Assembly: GCF_001659605.2 (NCBI RefSeq)
Contig: NC_035162.2
Coordinates: 31,190,153-31,254,152, forward strand
Origin: Manihot esculenta
Taxonomy: Eukaryota; Streptophyta; Magnoliopsida; Malpighiales; Euphorbiaceae
Reading direction: 5' to 3'
Length of the DNA: 64,000 nt
The translations under genes were made by a program, and so were the position numbers. This document shows positions 10,536-22,252 of this stretch, one piece after another (the stretch's first letter is position 1; each line of letters begins with the position of its first letter). The notes beneath the pieces were generated by a model, which was not told the DNA's origin, ran no database searches, and saw only the letters and a program-made list of their open reading frames with translations.

Positions 10536-12637
10536 TGTACTACCCGGCTAGACCCCGACATCGGAATTCCAACTTTCCGGCGGAATCTCCATTGGAATCC
10601 GGAAATTCCAGATGTTGGAGCTCTCTAGAATGGTAGAGGAAAGGTTTTTCAAAATATTTTTACATGTTTTTATGGTTTTGATAAGAAAGAAATTGAGTTT
10701 TTGAAAGAAAAGACCAAGGAGAGAATAACCCAGGTTCGGCCGCCGAACCTCAAGTTCGGCTACCGAACATGGGGCTGTTTAGGGGGCACGTTAGGCTTCC
10801 GAAAGTGGCTTCCTCTTGCTGCCGCTGAACCCCAAGTTCGGCCGCCGAACGTGGGGGAGTTGCGGGAGCAGATTTGGCCGTCGAAGGGAGTTTGGTTGGC
10901 CACCTATAAAAGGCCCCTTGTCCAGAAAATGGGCGAGTTTTCTCTCTCTTTTCGGGCATAGGTGAGTTCATGCTCTCCTTTGGTTGTTTTTACGCTTTTT
11001 CTTTAAATCCTTCAAGTTTTCATGAGTTTTATCTTTGTTTTGAAGAGTTTTAAGCTTGGATCAAGGTTTTGAGAGCTTGGAGACTTTTGGAGCTTGGATT
11101 CTCTATATCTTCAAGTTTGGATCGCACCAACCCTCGATCTTCAAGAGGTAAGTGTAGATCCCCATCTCTTATAATGTTTTAAGTGAGTTTTATGAAGGGG
11201 TAAGGGCTAGGAATGCATGTGGAGAGTAGAGTTTGCATGTTAGGGTTTTGATACCTTTATGATAAAAGTATGTTAATGCATGTATATGTGATGTTTGTTG
11301 GGGGTATAGGCTAGTTTGAGACCCCTATATGCTTATTGTATGAGTTGTGCATGTTTTGGAAGTGTTGGATGTGAGTGTGGGAGGTTTTGGAGGCGGAATG
11401 CATGAGGCAGAAATGGGTTATGCCTTGCTGGGGAACCTAGGTTCGGCCGCCGAAGGTAATTTCGGCTTCCAAACCTGCCTGTGGAAGCAATCTTTGGCCG
11501 CCAAACCTTGCCCCCGAAAATGGACTTTCGGATCTAGAAGGGACTTTCGGCCGCCGAAGATGCCGCCGAAAGTGCCTGGCTTTCGTCTCTGGAGGAGACT
11601 TTCGGCCGCCGAACCTGCCCCCGAAAGTGCCTGACTTTCGGATCTGTGGGAGCATTCGACCGCCGAACCTGCCGCCGAAGGTGCCCTGTCCAGCCTTCCT
11701 TTGCCTGTTTTGCATGCTTGTTTTAAGGTGTTTTAGAGGGTTTTTGGGGAGATGTTTAGAGTAATATTAGAGTATGTTTGGTCCCTCATTTGAGTCCACC
11801 TGTGTAGGATCGGACCTGAGGAACCGAGGTGATCAGCAGTGAGTTAGCTGCTCCAGGGTTAGTAAAGCGTCAGCCAGAGGTGAGTAGAACATAACTCTTT
11901 TTATATTAAAGAAATCAAATATTTTAAGCATGTTCATGCATCATGAATACCATGTTATGAAATAGGTTGTTTGCATTAGAATTCACGAATATGATGCATT
12001 GCATAATATTATGATGATGATGTGGATGGATATTGGATGATCCTCTAGCCCTCACTATGAAACAATATGATATGAGATGAAAAGACCAGGTGTGGCCTAA
12101 TCACCCCTAGCAATATGTTATATGTAAGAGAAGACCAGGCGTGGCCTAATCGCCCCTGGCACAGTTGGACATGTTACGTTATGTGGAGGGCTATTGGTGA
12201 CAAGTCTATCATTGATGTGTATTGTTTGTGTTGTGATGCATTTCATGAAAGTATGTGTTTAAATAAACTGTTTATTATTCTGCTCACTGGGCTTTCCAGC
12301 TCACCCCTCTCCCCTAACCTCCAGGTTTGCAGGGTCAGAGATAGTTTAGGAGATCAGCAGGTTATGGCTTTAGTTATGTCTATGTAATAGTATAGTTGTG
12401 GACATGATGTAATGTAAAAATATGTAACGAAAAGTAAAATGATATGATGTAAAATAATGTAATGTATTGGATAGAGTTGTGCTTGGCCCTAGTATTTGGT
12501 TAATCCCTTTTTGTACATGATCCTTATGTATGTTTTATTGATGTTTGTGTAAACCAAGCTTAATGTATGTTATGTTAACCCATTGGCACATTTGATGAGG
12601 GCTCCAGTGTGGGGTTTATGTTTATGGATATGAGTGT
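10536..12637 (+). repeat. Outer element 5' LTR, first part
   Basis: The first 2102 bp of an LTR of about 2.28 kb. It has a TATAAAA box at 10905-10911, CCG-rich palindromes before it (10735-10850) and after it (11440-11690), a donor-like CAAGAG/GTAAGT near 11145-11155, and two CCAGG...CCTGG-type units near 12085-12165. It stops at the AGTGT target site (12633-12637), where the dimer is inserted; the LTR resumes after 31869. The uninterrupted equivalent in the 3' LTR fragment near 33106-33120 shows a single AGTGT, which confirms the site. Confidence 0.93.
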
Positions 12638-14804
12638 TGTAATACCCGGCTAGAGTCTGACATCGGAATTCTACTTTCCGGTGGGATCCAGGATGTCGGA
12701 ATCCTCTAGAAGGGTAAGAATAATGTTTTTCTAAAGTATTTTAGAATGTTTTAATGTGTTCAAGTTAAAATGGAATGAGTTTTTGAAAGAAAAGAACCAA
12801 CGCAGAAAAGCCAGGTTCGGCCGCCGAACATGCATGGCTTTCGGTTTCACGTTAGGCCGCCGAAAGTGGTCTGGCCAGCCACCTATAAAAGGCCCTCAGT
12901 CGGTTGAACGGATAAGAATTGCTTTTCCTTTCACTTTCAGAGGTGAGACCATGCTTTCCTTAGGTATGCTTCATGTTTTCATCAAATCTTGCAAAAGGTT
13001 TGATTGGTTTTAATTTTTTTTTTGAAGGTTTTGAACTATAAACATAAGTTTTGAAGTTTGGAAAGTATGAAAAAGAGTTGCTCCAAATCTCCACGTTAGG
13101 ATCGTTCATCTTCTTGGTTTCAAGAGGTAAGTGAAGATCCTGAACTTATTTTCATGAGTTATGGAAGTTTTATGGAGTTTTTGGGTAGAGTTGCATGAAT
13201 AGGGTAAAGAGTGAGTTTTTGGTGTTTTGTAGATAAAAGCATGTTTATGTGTTATGCTTTGTTGTTATGTTGGGGTTTTAAGTATTTTTTGACCCCTTTG
13301 AGCATATACTTGGGTATATGCATGTTGAGGAATTGAGATGTTTGAGTTTAGGAAGATTTGGTGAAGTTTGGCGTGAGGCAGAGCAAGGTTCTGCCTTGCT
13401 GATGAACCCAGCTTCGGCCGCCGAAGAATGGTTCGGCCGCCGAATGTGCTGAGGAGGTGGCTTCGGTTGCCTAAGCTTGCCCCCGAGAGTTTGGACTTTC
13501 GGCTCTGGAGGGGAGTTTCGGCCGCCGAAGGTTATGGACTTTCGTCTTTAGAGTGCCTTTCAGGCCCCGAAACTTGCCCCCGAAAGGGTTCGGCTGCCGA
13601 AAGTAGAGATTCGGCCACCGAAGGTGCATGAGTTTCGGCTCTGGAGAGGACTTTCGGTCGCCGAACCTGCCGCCGAAAGTGCCCTGTCCAGCCTTCCTTT
13701 GCATGCTTTACATGATTGTTTTAGGGTGTTTAAGGGGATTCTTGGGGAGTCTTATAGAGTTGTTTTGAGCTAGTTTGGTCCCTCATTTGAGTCCATCTGT
13801 GTAGGCACAGACCAGAGGAACCAAAGAGAGCAACAGTGAGTACTGCTTCAGAGTTTGCAGAGTCAGTCCAGAGATAGCCAGAGGTGAGTGGAACTAAACT
13901 TAATCCTTTTAATTGAGAAATGAAATGCATTTAGCATATTTTCATGCATCATGATTATGCAATAGGTTGATTGCATTAAAATCCACGAATATGTTGCATT
14001 GCATACTTACTTGTTGATGTGGGTGGATGCTGAATGATCCAAATGAGCCTCTGAGAAAGTCCAGGAGCCTTTGACTATGCCCTGGCAAGTATAAGGAAAG
14101 TCCAGGAGCCTTTGACTACGCCCTGGCACAATGGTAAGTACAGGTGTTATATACACGTATAGATATACATGACAGGAAGACTAGGTGCCCATTCTACGCC
14201 CTGGCACAGAAATGTTACTGAGACTATTTGATGACAGGTTTACCCTTGATGTGAATTGTCTGTGATATGATGCATTCTATAAGATCATATTTTAATGACC
14301 TGTTTTATTGTTCTACTTACTGGGCTATAGAGCTCATCCCACTCCCTTATCCCCAGTCTTGTAGGATCAGTGTACATGGGAAGATCAGCAGGGTACACGA
14401 AGAGAAAAGAGTTCTGTAATAGTATAATGTGGACATGTAATATTAAAGAGATGTAATAGTTGTGTATAAAGTTAGAGTTGTGCTTGACTTATTTGTATTG
14501 TAAATCTTGTGTATACATGGTCTGTTTATGTAACTGTTTTATGAGCAGGTGAAAAACCAGGCTTAACCGGTATGAGTTAACCCATCTAGAGCAAGCTCTA
14601 GTCAGGGGTTCTTTAGTACAGAGATAGTGCATGCACAGGTTAAGCCTTGGATCAGAGAAAAGTTTTTATTTTCACAGAAAATATGTGATCATGTATGGGA
14701 TTTATAGGTACACAGAGAGTATAGCAGGCTTGCTACGGGTTTCGGCGACCTTAAGTCGACCTGAATCCTAGCGCCGATGACGGTTCGATTTTCGGGTCGT
14801 TACA
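12638..14804 (+). repeat. Dimer LTR 1 (2167 bp)
   Basis: Starts TGTAATACCCGGCTAG and ends GGGTCGTTACA. It differs from LTR 2 chiefly by lacking one 20-bp palindrome-bearing unit upstream of the TATA box, which accounts for the length difference (2167 against 2187). It holds a TATA box, a donor-like CAAGAG/GTAAGT near 13120-13130, palindrome array 13413-13680, and CCAGG...CCTGG units at about 14060-14215. Confidence 0.95.
12884..12890 (+). promoter_or_regulatory. TATA box of dimer LTR 1
   Basis: TATAAAA lies 247 bp into the LTR in the context CCACCTATAAAAGG. The equivalent box is present in the other LTRs of the window: 10905-10911, 16499-16505, 22519-22525, 29951-29957, 53514-53520, 55307-55313, 62893-62899, and 7657-7663 on the minus strand. 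It probably sets the RNA start about 30 bp downstream. Confidence 0.8.
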
Positions 14805-14807
14805 GAT

Positions 14808-14819
14808 TGGTATCAGAGC
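14808..14819 (+). promoter_or_regulatory. Primer binding site, unit 1 (tRNA-iMet)
   Basis: TGGTATCAGAGC begins three bases after the LTR end. It is complementary to the 3' end of plant initiator methionine tRNA, the usual primer for this class of retrotransposons. Confidence 0.92.
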
Positions 14820-15031
14820 CCAAGGTACAAATGATCGGACCTATAGAGAGAGTGTCGGGCTCATAGAAGTTAGAAGTGGTCAAGCACAATAGGAATCATG
14901 TCCACTAGGATAGGATGTTGAGTCCTGTCTATTTGATGCTATGAAATGCCATGAGTTATGCATGTGCATTATTGATATGTAATGTTTATGTGCTGATGTG
15001 CTATGTGATGTGTTTGTTTTCCAGAATTAAG

Positions 15032-16142
15032 ATGAGAGGAACTCGTCGATCCGCACGATTGACTGGAGTCCCACCAGATAGTGAGAGAATAGATGCTCGT
15101 CCTCCTGTATTGCCAAGGGCAAGGTCGCAAAGATCAAGCAGGGAAGGTACGTCAATGGACCCTAGAAGGTCTTTAGACGAGAGCAGAAGAGGTATAGCTA
15201 GAGGAGGAAGGTCAGAAGAAGTGAGGGAGGCTATGGAGGTGGATCAGTCAGTAGATGAAAGCATGGGTGTAGGCAGATTTGAAGAAGGTATGGGAGAGTC
15301 TCAGGGAGGCGCTCAGGCCTCGGGATTTGGTTATCCAGCCTTTCCTCAGGGCCCAGGGTATCCGATTGGAGGTACGTCGGAGTACTCTAATTTTGCCCCA
15401 TATCCTACTTACATGCTATATATGCTTTATCCTTATTATTACTCACCATATCCCATGTATCCACCCTCACCTATCCATCCAAGTGCAGCACACCCAGAAC
15501 CAAATGAAACAGTACCTCCACCACCACCACTTGAACCAGTAGACTCTGTTGTCCAGGCACCTCAACCTAGTTCATCAGGGGGAAGTAAGGTGAAAATGAC
15601 GGAGTACCTGAAATTGGATGCTCCTAAGTTCAATACAGGAGATGATCCATTTGAGTACCTTAGAACTGTGAAGATGATAACTGATGAGTTGGGAGCTGAT
15701 GATAGTAGAGCCATTGAGATGGCGGGGTTCACACTTAAATGTAAGAAAGCTCGAGAATGGTTCAAGAATTATGTGGAACCCAGGATGGACAGTATGTCAT
15801 GGGGAGAGTTCGCCAATGAGTTTGCAGGGTGGGCTTTTCCTGATAGTTCCAGAGAGATGAAACTAATAGAATTTGAACAGTTGCGACAGACGGACGAGAT
15901 GAGCATTGATGAATTTACAGATAAGTTCCTGGATTTACTACAGTACGTGGGTCAAGCCTATGATACTGACCAGAAGAAGGCAAGGAGATATACTATGAGA
16001 CTGCATCCCAGGTATTCTTCCTTGATTCTTCCAGCAGAGGAGAGTTTCCATTCTATAGTGGATGCCGCGAGGAAAATGGAGGCAAGTGCCAATATTCAGA
16101 GTACATTAAAACGGTCAAAGGCACAGGCTTCGGGTTCTAAGG
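15032..16142 (+). pseudogene. Unit 1 gag, first part
   Basis: The chosen start is the ATG at 15032 (protein MRGTRRSARLTG), because it is conserved in every copy here and follows a conserved TTCCAG acceptor-like site; the frame is open upstream to 14951. Domains: a basic Arg-rich N-terminus, an acidic stretch, a Tyr/Pro-rich low-complexity region (about 15345-15540), then a Retrotrans_gag capsid-like domain (about 15595-16050) with DDPFEYLRTVKMITDELGADD and WFKNYVEPRMDSMSW. The frame is open to 16142, where a solo LTR interrupts it; gag resumes at about 18348. Confidence 0.88.
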
Positions 16143-18341
16143 TGTAATACCCGGCTAGACTCCGGCATCGGAATCCCTACCGTCCGGTGGGACCTCGGAT
16201 GTCGGAAACCTCTAGAAGGGTAAAACTATGATTTTATGAAATGTTTTCATGTATGTCATGTTTTTAAGTAAGAAATTTAATGAGTTTTTACATGAAAAGT
16301 CTTTGGAGGAAAACCCAGGTTCGGCCGCCGAAAGTCCAGTTCGGCCGCCGAACATGCATGCGTTTTGGAGGCACGTTAGGCCCCCGAAAGCATGAGTGAG
16401 GGAAGTCCAGGTTCGGCCGCCGAACCTCATGTTCGGCCGCCGAACATGGCATGCATGCGGAGGCACATTCGGCCCCCGAACGTGGTCTGGCCAGCCACTA
16501 TAAAAGGGTCCCTTAGCCGAAAACGGGCGAGTTTTTTCCCCATTTTCGGCCAAGGTGAGCTTTCCGCCGCCCCTCACCCATTTTTGATGTTCTTCCTCTA
16601 AATCTTTCAAGATTTTCACTTATTTTCCCTTGGTTTTGAAGATTTAAGCTTTTGAAACAAGTTTTGGAGCTTAGAAGTCTTGGAGCTAAATCCCTCCATT
16701 TTCCGAGCTAGGGTCGTTCTTCCTCTCGATCTTCAAGAGGTAAGCTTCGATCTATGTTTCTTTTATGTTTTATGAAAGTTTTATGCAAGTTGATGGGGTA
16801 GAATGCATGTTTAGGCTTGTTGATAGGTTTATGGGTTTATGTTGTGATTTGAACAATGTATGTTGGAAATGTGTTGTTTGAAGTGTTGTAGTTGGGGTAT
16901 ATTATAGTTTGAGACCCCTAGGTGTGATGTATGATGTGTATGCATGTGTAGAAACAAGTTTGTGCATGTTTTGAGGCGTTTTGGAGGCTGTGGACACAAG
17001 GGAGCCAAGTTTCTGCCCTTCGGCAGAAACTCAGGTTCGGCCGCCGAAGTGACTTTCGGCGGCCGAACCCCCTTGTGGAGGCAGTTTCGGCTGCCGAAGC
17101 CTGCCCCCGAAACTCAAGTTTCGTCTCTGTCTGGGAGGTTCGGCCGCCGAACCTGCATGACTTTCGGCTGCAGAGGGACTTTCGGCCGCCGAACCTGCCG
17201 CCGAAAGTGCCCTGTTCAGCCATTTCTTGCATGTTTTCATGAGATGTTTTCAAGATGTTTTAGGGGGTTTTTGGGGAGTATTTTAGAGTCATATTCAGGT
17301 ATGTTTGGTCCCTCATTTGAGTCCACCTGTGTAGGTTCGGACCCGAGGAACCGAGACCCCCAGCAGTGAGCCAGCTGCTTCAGAGTCTCTTCAGAGCTAG
17401 CCAGAGGTGAGTGGAATAAACTTTAAGTTTTAAAGCAAATTAATGAAATGTTTTAGCATGATTCACGCATCATGAATGCCATGAGATATACCAGGTTGTT
17501 TGCATTAGAATTCACGAATATGTTGCATTGCATACTTTGTTGTTGATGTGGATGAATGTTGAATGATCCATTAGCCCTTGTATGTCATGATAGCCTATGT
17601 GAGTCCAGGTGTGCCTGCTACGGCTCTACGCCCCTGGCACCATGACTGATTATGGAAGTCCGGGTGTGCCTGCTACGGCTCTACGCCCCCGGCATGTATA
17701 AGTAAGAAAGATAGGGGCTAAATGGTGACAAGTTCATCCTTGTTGTGAAATGTTTGTGTTATGGCGCATACATGAAAGCATGATTTAAATTGATGTTTTA
17801 TTATTCTGCTCACTGGGCTCTAGTAGCTCACCCCACTCCCTTTATCCCCAGAGTTGCAGGTACAGGATAGATCGGGAAGTCGGCTAGAGTGAAGTTAAGT
17901 CATGTATGTTGTAATAGATAGTAGTGGACATGAACATGATGTAATGAGTATTTATGACCATGTAATGTAATGAATGATATGATGATGTATTGAGGATTAT
18001 AGTAGTGCTTGACCTAGAGGTGTGTGAATTCCCATTATGTACAGAGTGTTTAATGAGTAATGATGTTAATGACCATGATTATCCAAGCTGATATGTATGA
18101 TGATGATACCCCATTGGAGTATTTGATGAGGACTCCAGTGTGGGGTTTATGTATGATTTTGTGCATGCACAGGTTTTGCTTGGATAAGAGAAAAGAAAAT
18201 TTTTTACAGATCATGTATATGTTGTTATGTATGGGATTCCACAGGTTTACAGGAGGTATGTAGGCTTGCTACGGGTCCCGGCGGCCTTAAGCCGATCTGG
18301 ATCCTAGCGCCGGTAACGGGTCGGATTTTCGGGTCGTTACA
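16143..18341 (+). mobile_element. Solo LTR nested in unit 1 gag (2199 bp)
   Basis: Starts TGTAATACCCGGCTAGACTC and ends TTTTCGGGTCGTTACA. It splits gag between an Ala-Ser-Gly-Ser-Lys stretch and the following Ala-Pro-Ser; unit 2 has the same region uninterrupted at about 25770-25795. The flanking duplication is imperfect: TAAGG before, AGAGG (18343-18347) after one extra base. TATA box at 16499-16505, palindromes at 16320-16480 and 17035-17205, donor-like CAAGAG/GTAAG near 16735. It resembles the LTRs at 53177 and 54950 more than those of the element it entered, so it comes from another subfamily. Confidence 0.9.
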
Positions 18342-18347
18342 GAGAGG

Positions 18348-21300
18348 CCCCTAGTGCAGCAATTTTAGGCAGCAAGAGATGGGAAAGGGCAAAAGGAACA
18401 AAGAACAAGTTCTAGAGTAAGGTCAAGTCTGGTCTGGGAATGGGTAGTGGCTCAAGCTCTGGCGCAAGCAATCCAGTATACAGGAGATGTGGGAGACCAC
18501 ACAGGGGAGCTTGTCAGTTGGGATCTTTAGCTTGTTTCAAATGTGGACAGGAAGGGCATTTTGCTTGGGATTGTCCTCAGGTGACCTTTATGGCACCATC
18601 CCAACAGATGAGTTCCGGCAGTGTAGTACAGCCAGCATCTCCAGTCATACCTCAGGGTAGTGGCAGAGGTTTAGGGAGAGGGTCAGCCTCTTCTTCAACA
18701 GCAGGTTCCCGAGGTGGAAATCCGGTAGCCCCAGCACGGATTTTCACTGTGACTCAGGAGGAGGCTAACACGTCGAACACAGTGGTGTCAGGTAATCTCA
18801 TCATAGGGTGTTCTGATGTGTATGCTTTGATGGACCCGGGTGCTTCTCATTCCTTTATTGCTTCGAGAGCCGTAGAGAGATTGGGTTTGATCATTTCTGA
18901 GTTAGAGTATACTCTCTGGGTCAGTGGACCCAAATGCGACCCATCAGTGGCAGTGTCAGTCTGTCGTTTCAGTCCAGTGTTCATAGGGGGTAGATGCCTT
19001 CCAGCTGACCTTATGGTTCTAGATTTGATAGATTTTGATGTCATTCTAGGGATGGATTGGCTATCTGCATATAGTGCTACCTTGGACTGTAGAGACAAGA
19101 TAGTTAGTCTCAGAGACCAGCATGGGTCAGAGTGTGTCTTCAGAGGAGACAGGAGGGGTACACCCAGAGGTTTGATTTCAGCCCTTCAGGCTCGTCGTTT
19201 GCTTAGGAGGGGTTGTCAGGGGTTTCTAGCTCATGTGAGGGAGCTAGATAGTCAGGTTAGGGAACCAGCCTCGATACCAGTAGTCCGAGAATTTTCAGAT
19301 GTGTTTCCAGACTACTTACCAGGATTACCACCTGATAGGGAGATAGAGTTTGAAATAGAATTGCTGCCTGGTACCAGACCTATCTCTATTCCTCCCTACA
19401 GGATGGCGCCAGCAGAGTTAAAAGAGTTGAAAGAACAGTTGCAGGAATTGGTAGATAAGGGTTTCATCCGCCCTAGTACCTCACCTTAGGGTGCTCCAGT
19501 GTTGTTTGTCAGGAAGAAGGATTGATCCCTCAGACTTTGTATCGGCTACAGACAGTTCAACAAGGTCACTACCAAGAATAAGTATCCTCTACCTACGATT
19601 GATGATCTATTTGACCAGCTAGCTGGAGCAGGTTGTTTCTCTAAAATAGATCTGAGATCTGGGTATCATCAGTTGAAAGTCAGAGAGGCAGATGTGCCAA
19701 GGACAACTTTCAGGACCAGATATGGGCATTATGAGTTCTTAGTGATGCCGTTCGAGTTGACTAATGCCCCTGCAGCATTCATGGATCTCATGAACAGAGT
19801 TTTCAGTGAGTATCTGGATCATTTTGTTATTGTTTTTATTGACGATATCTTAGTGTACTCCAGAGATACAGAGGAGCATGCCCAGCATCTGAGGATAGTT
19901 TTGCAGACACTGAGAGAGCATGATTTATATGCTAAGTTCTCTAAGTGTGAGTTTTGGTTAAGGAGCATTTCCTTCTTGGAAAATGTAGTATCAGCAGAAG
20001 GGATTGAGGTAGACCCCAAGAAGATAGGGGTGGTAGCTAACTGGCCCAGACCCACTACCGTGACAGAGATTAAAAGCTTTTTGGGATTGGCAGGTTACTA
20101 TAGGAGGTTCATTCAGAACTTCTCGAAGATAGCTGCTCCTATGACCAAACTGACTCAGAAAAACCAGAAGTTTTTCTGGTCGGACAAATGTGAAGAGAGC
20201 TTTGAGGAGCTAAAAAGAATATTAACATCAGCACCGATGTTAGCTTTGCCTGTGAGTAATGAGGATTTCACAGTGTTCTGTGATGCATCTCGAGTGGGAT
20301 TGGGTTGTGTTTTGATGCAGAATGATAGGGTGATTGCTTATGCTTCTAGACAGTTGAAGAAGCACGAGTTGAATTACCCCACCCATGACCTAGAGATGGC
20401 AGCAGTTATCTTTGCACTCAAGATGTGGAGGCATTACCTCTACGGGGTTAAATGCGAGATCTTTACTGATCACAAAAGTTTACAGTACATCCTGAGTCAA
20501 AGAGAACTGAATTTGAGGCAGAGAAGATGGGTAGAATTGCTCAGTGATTATGATTGCCAGATCCAGTATCATCCGGGTAAGGCGAATGTTGTGGCAGACG
20601 CCCTAAGCCGGAAGTCACTAGGCAGTTTGTCCCATATAGCAGCAGAGCGGAGACCAGTAGTGTTGGAGTTTTACAAGCTCATCGAGGAAGGGTTACAACT
20701 AGAGTTATCTGGTACAGGTGCGTTGATAGCACAGATGAGAGTGATACCAGTGTTTCTGGAGCAGGTAGCTCAGAAACAGCATGAGGACCCGGAATTAGTG
20801 AAAATTGCCAGGACTGTTCAGTCAGGCAACAGTGCAGAGTTCAGATTTGACAGCAAAGGGATCCTCCGCTATGGAAGTCGACTATATGTACCAGATGATA
20901 GTAGTATGAAAGAAGACATTATGAGGGAAGCTCATAATGCGAGGTACAGTGTTCACCCAGGAGCCACCAAGATGTATCAGGATCTGAAGAGGGTGTATTG
21001 GTGGCCAGCCATGAAGAAAGAAGTGGCCCAGTTCGTGTCAGCTTGTGAGGTTTGTCAGAGGGTAAAACTAGAATATCAGAAGCCGGCTGGAATGCTTAAC
21101 CCACTGCCGATTCTAGAATGGAAATGGGAGAACATAGCTATGGATTTTGTAGTGGGCTTACCGGCAGCGTCCAACAGGATAGACTCTATATGGGTGATTG
21201 TGGACAGACTCACGAAATCTGCTCATTTCATCCCAGTTAGGAGTAACTATTCTGTGGATAAGTTGGCATAGGTTTATGTGGACTAGATAATAAGGTTACA

Positions 21301-22177
21301 TGAAGTCCCAGTGTCTATAGTCTCAAACAGAGGACCTCAGTTTACCTCCAGATTCTGGCGGAGTCTGCAAAGTGCGATGGGCACGAGGTTGGATTTTAGC
21401 ACTGCTTTCCATCCACAGACTGATGGACAGTCAGAAAGGACCATCCAGACCATAGAGGATATGCTCAGAATGTGTGTGTTAGATTTTGGCAGTTCTTGGA
21501 GGCAGCATCTACCTTTGGTGGAGTTTGCCTACAATAACAGCCATCATGCTAGCATCGGGATGGCTCCTTATGAAGCTTTGTATGGGAGGAAGTGCCGATC
21601 ACCAGTTTGCTGGGAAGAAGTGGGAGAGAAGGCTCTTGCAGGGCCGGAGTTAGTAGAGATTACCAGTAGAGTGGTGCCCGTGATCAGAGAGAGGATCAGA
21701 ACAGCTCAGAGTAGGCAGAAAAGCTATGCAGACATTCGCAGAAAACAGATAGAGTTTCAGGAAGGTGAGATGGTATTGCTGAAAGTGTCTCCAATGAAAG
21801 GAGTGGTTCGTTTTGGGAAAAAAGGTAAGCTAGCTCCACGGTACATTGGACCCTTTGAGATCTTGCAGAGGATCGGGAATGTGTCGTATAAGCTGGATTT
21901 ACCTGTTTTTATGGAAAGAATTCACCCGGTATTTCATATTTCTATGCTACGACAATTTGTGTCAGATCCGAATCAGGTTCTGAGTGAGCCTGATGTGGAG
22001 ATTCTTAGAGATCTCACCTATATAGAACAGCTAGTACGGATTCTGGACATGCAGATCAGACAGCTAAGGAAGAAGGAAATTCCGATGGTGAAAGTCCTGT
22101 GGAACCATCATAATCTAGAAGAGTGCACCTGGGAGACACGGGAGTCTATACTCCAGTAGTATCCATATCTGTTTTGA
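18348..22177 (+). pseudogene. Unit 1 gag tail, protease, RT, RNase H, integrase, chromodomain
   Basis: Continues gag with two zinc motifs (18483-18585, including CFKCGQEGHFAWDC). The retropepsin site is [12 protein letters not shown] near 18825-18860. RT follows (about 19400-19990; catalytic FIDD near 19838), then RNase H ([10 protein letters not shown] near 20280), integrase (HPGATKMY zinc domain; SNRGPQF where SDRGPQF is usual) and a C-terminal chromodomain (about 22010-22177). In-frame stops: 18413, 19487, 19523, 21269, 21284 and 22157; the normal stop is 22175-22177. Asp to Asn in the integrase motif removes a catalytic acid. The order RT-RH-IN-chromodomain marks a plant Tekay/Del-like chromovirus. 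Confidence 0.93.
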
Positions 22178-22215
22178 GGTTAGTTTTCCTCCTTTTATGT
22201 GTTTATTTGTTTTAG

Positions 22216-22252
22216 GAACATTCGAGGACGAATGTTCTTAAGGGGGGGAGAA
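22216..22252 (+). promoter_or_regulatory. Pre-PPT hairpin and polypurine tract, unit 1
   Basis: GAACATTCG and CGAATGTTC (22216-22237) form a perfect 9-bp stem with loop AGGA. The polypurine tract AAGGGGGGGAGAA (22240-22252) directly precedes the LTR. The PPT primes plus-strand DNA synthesis. The hairpin recurs in all units at the same spacing. Confidence 0.88.
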
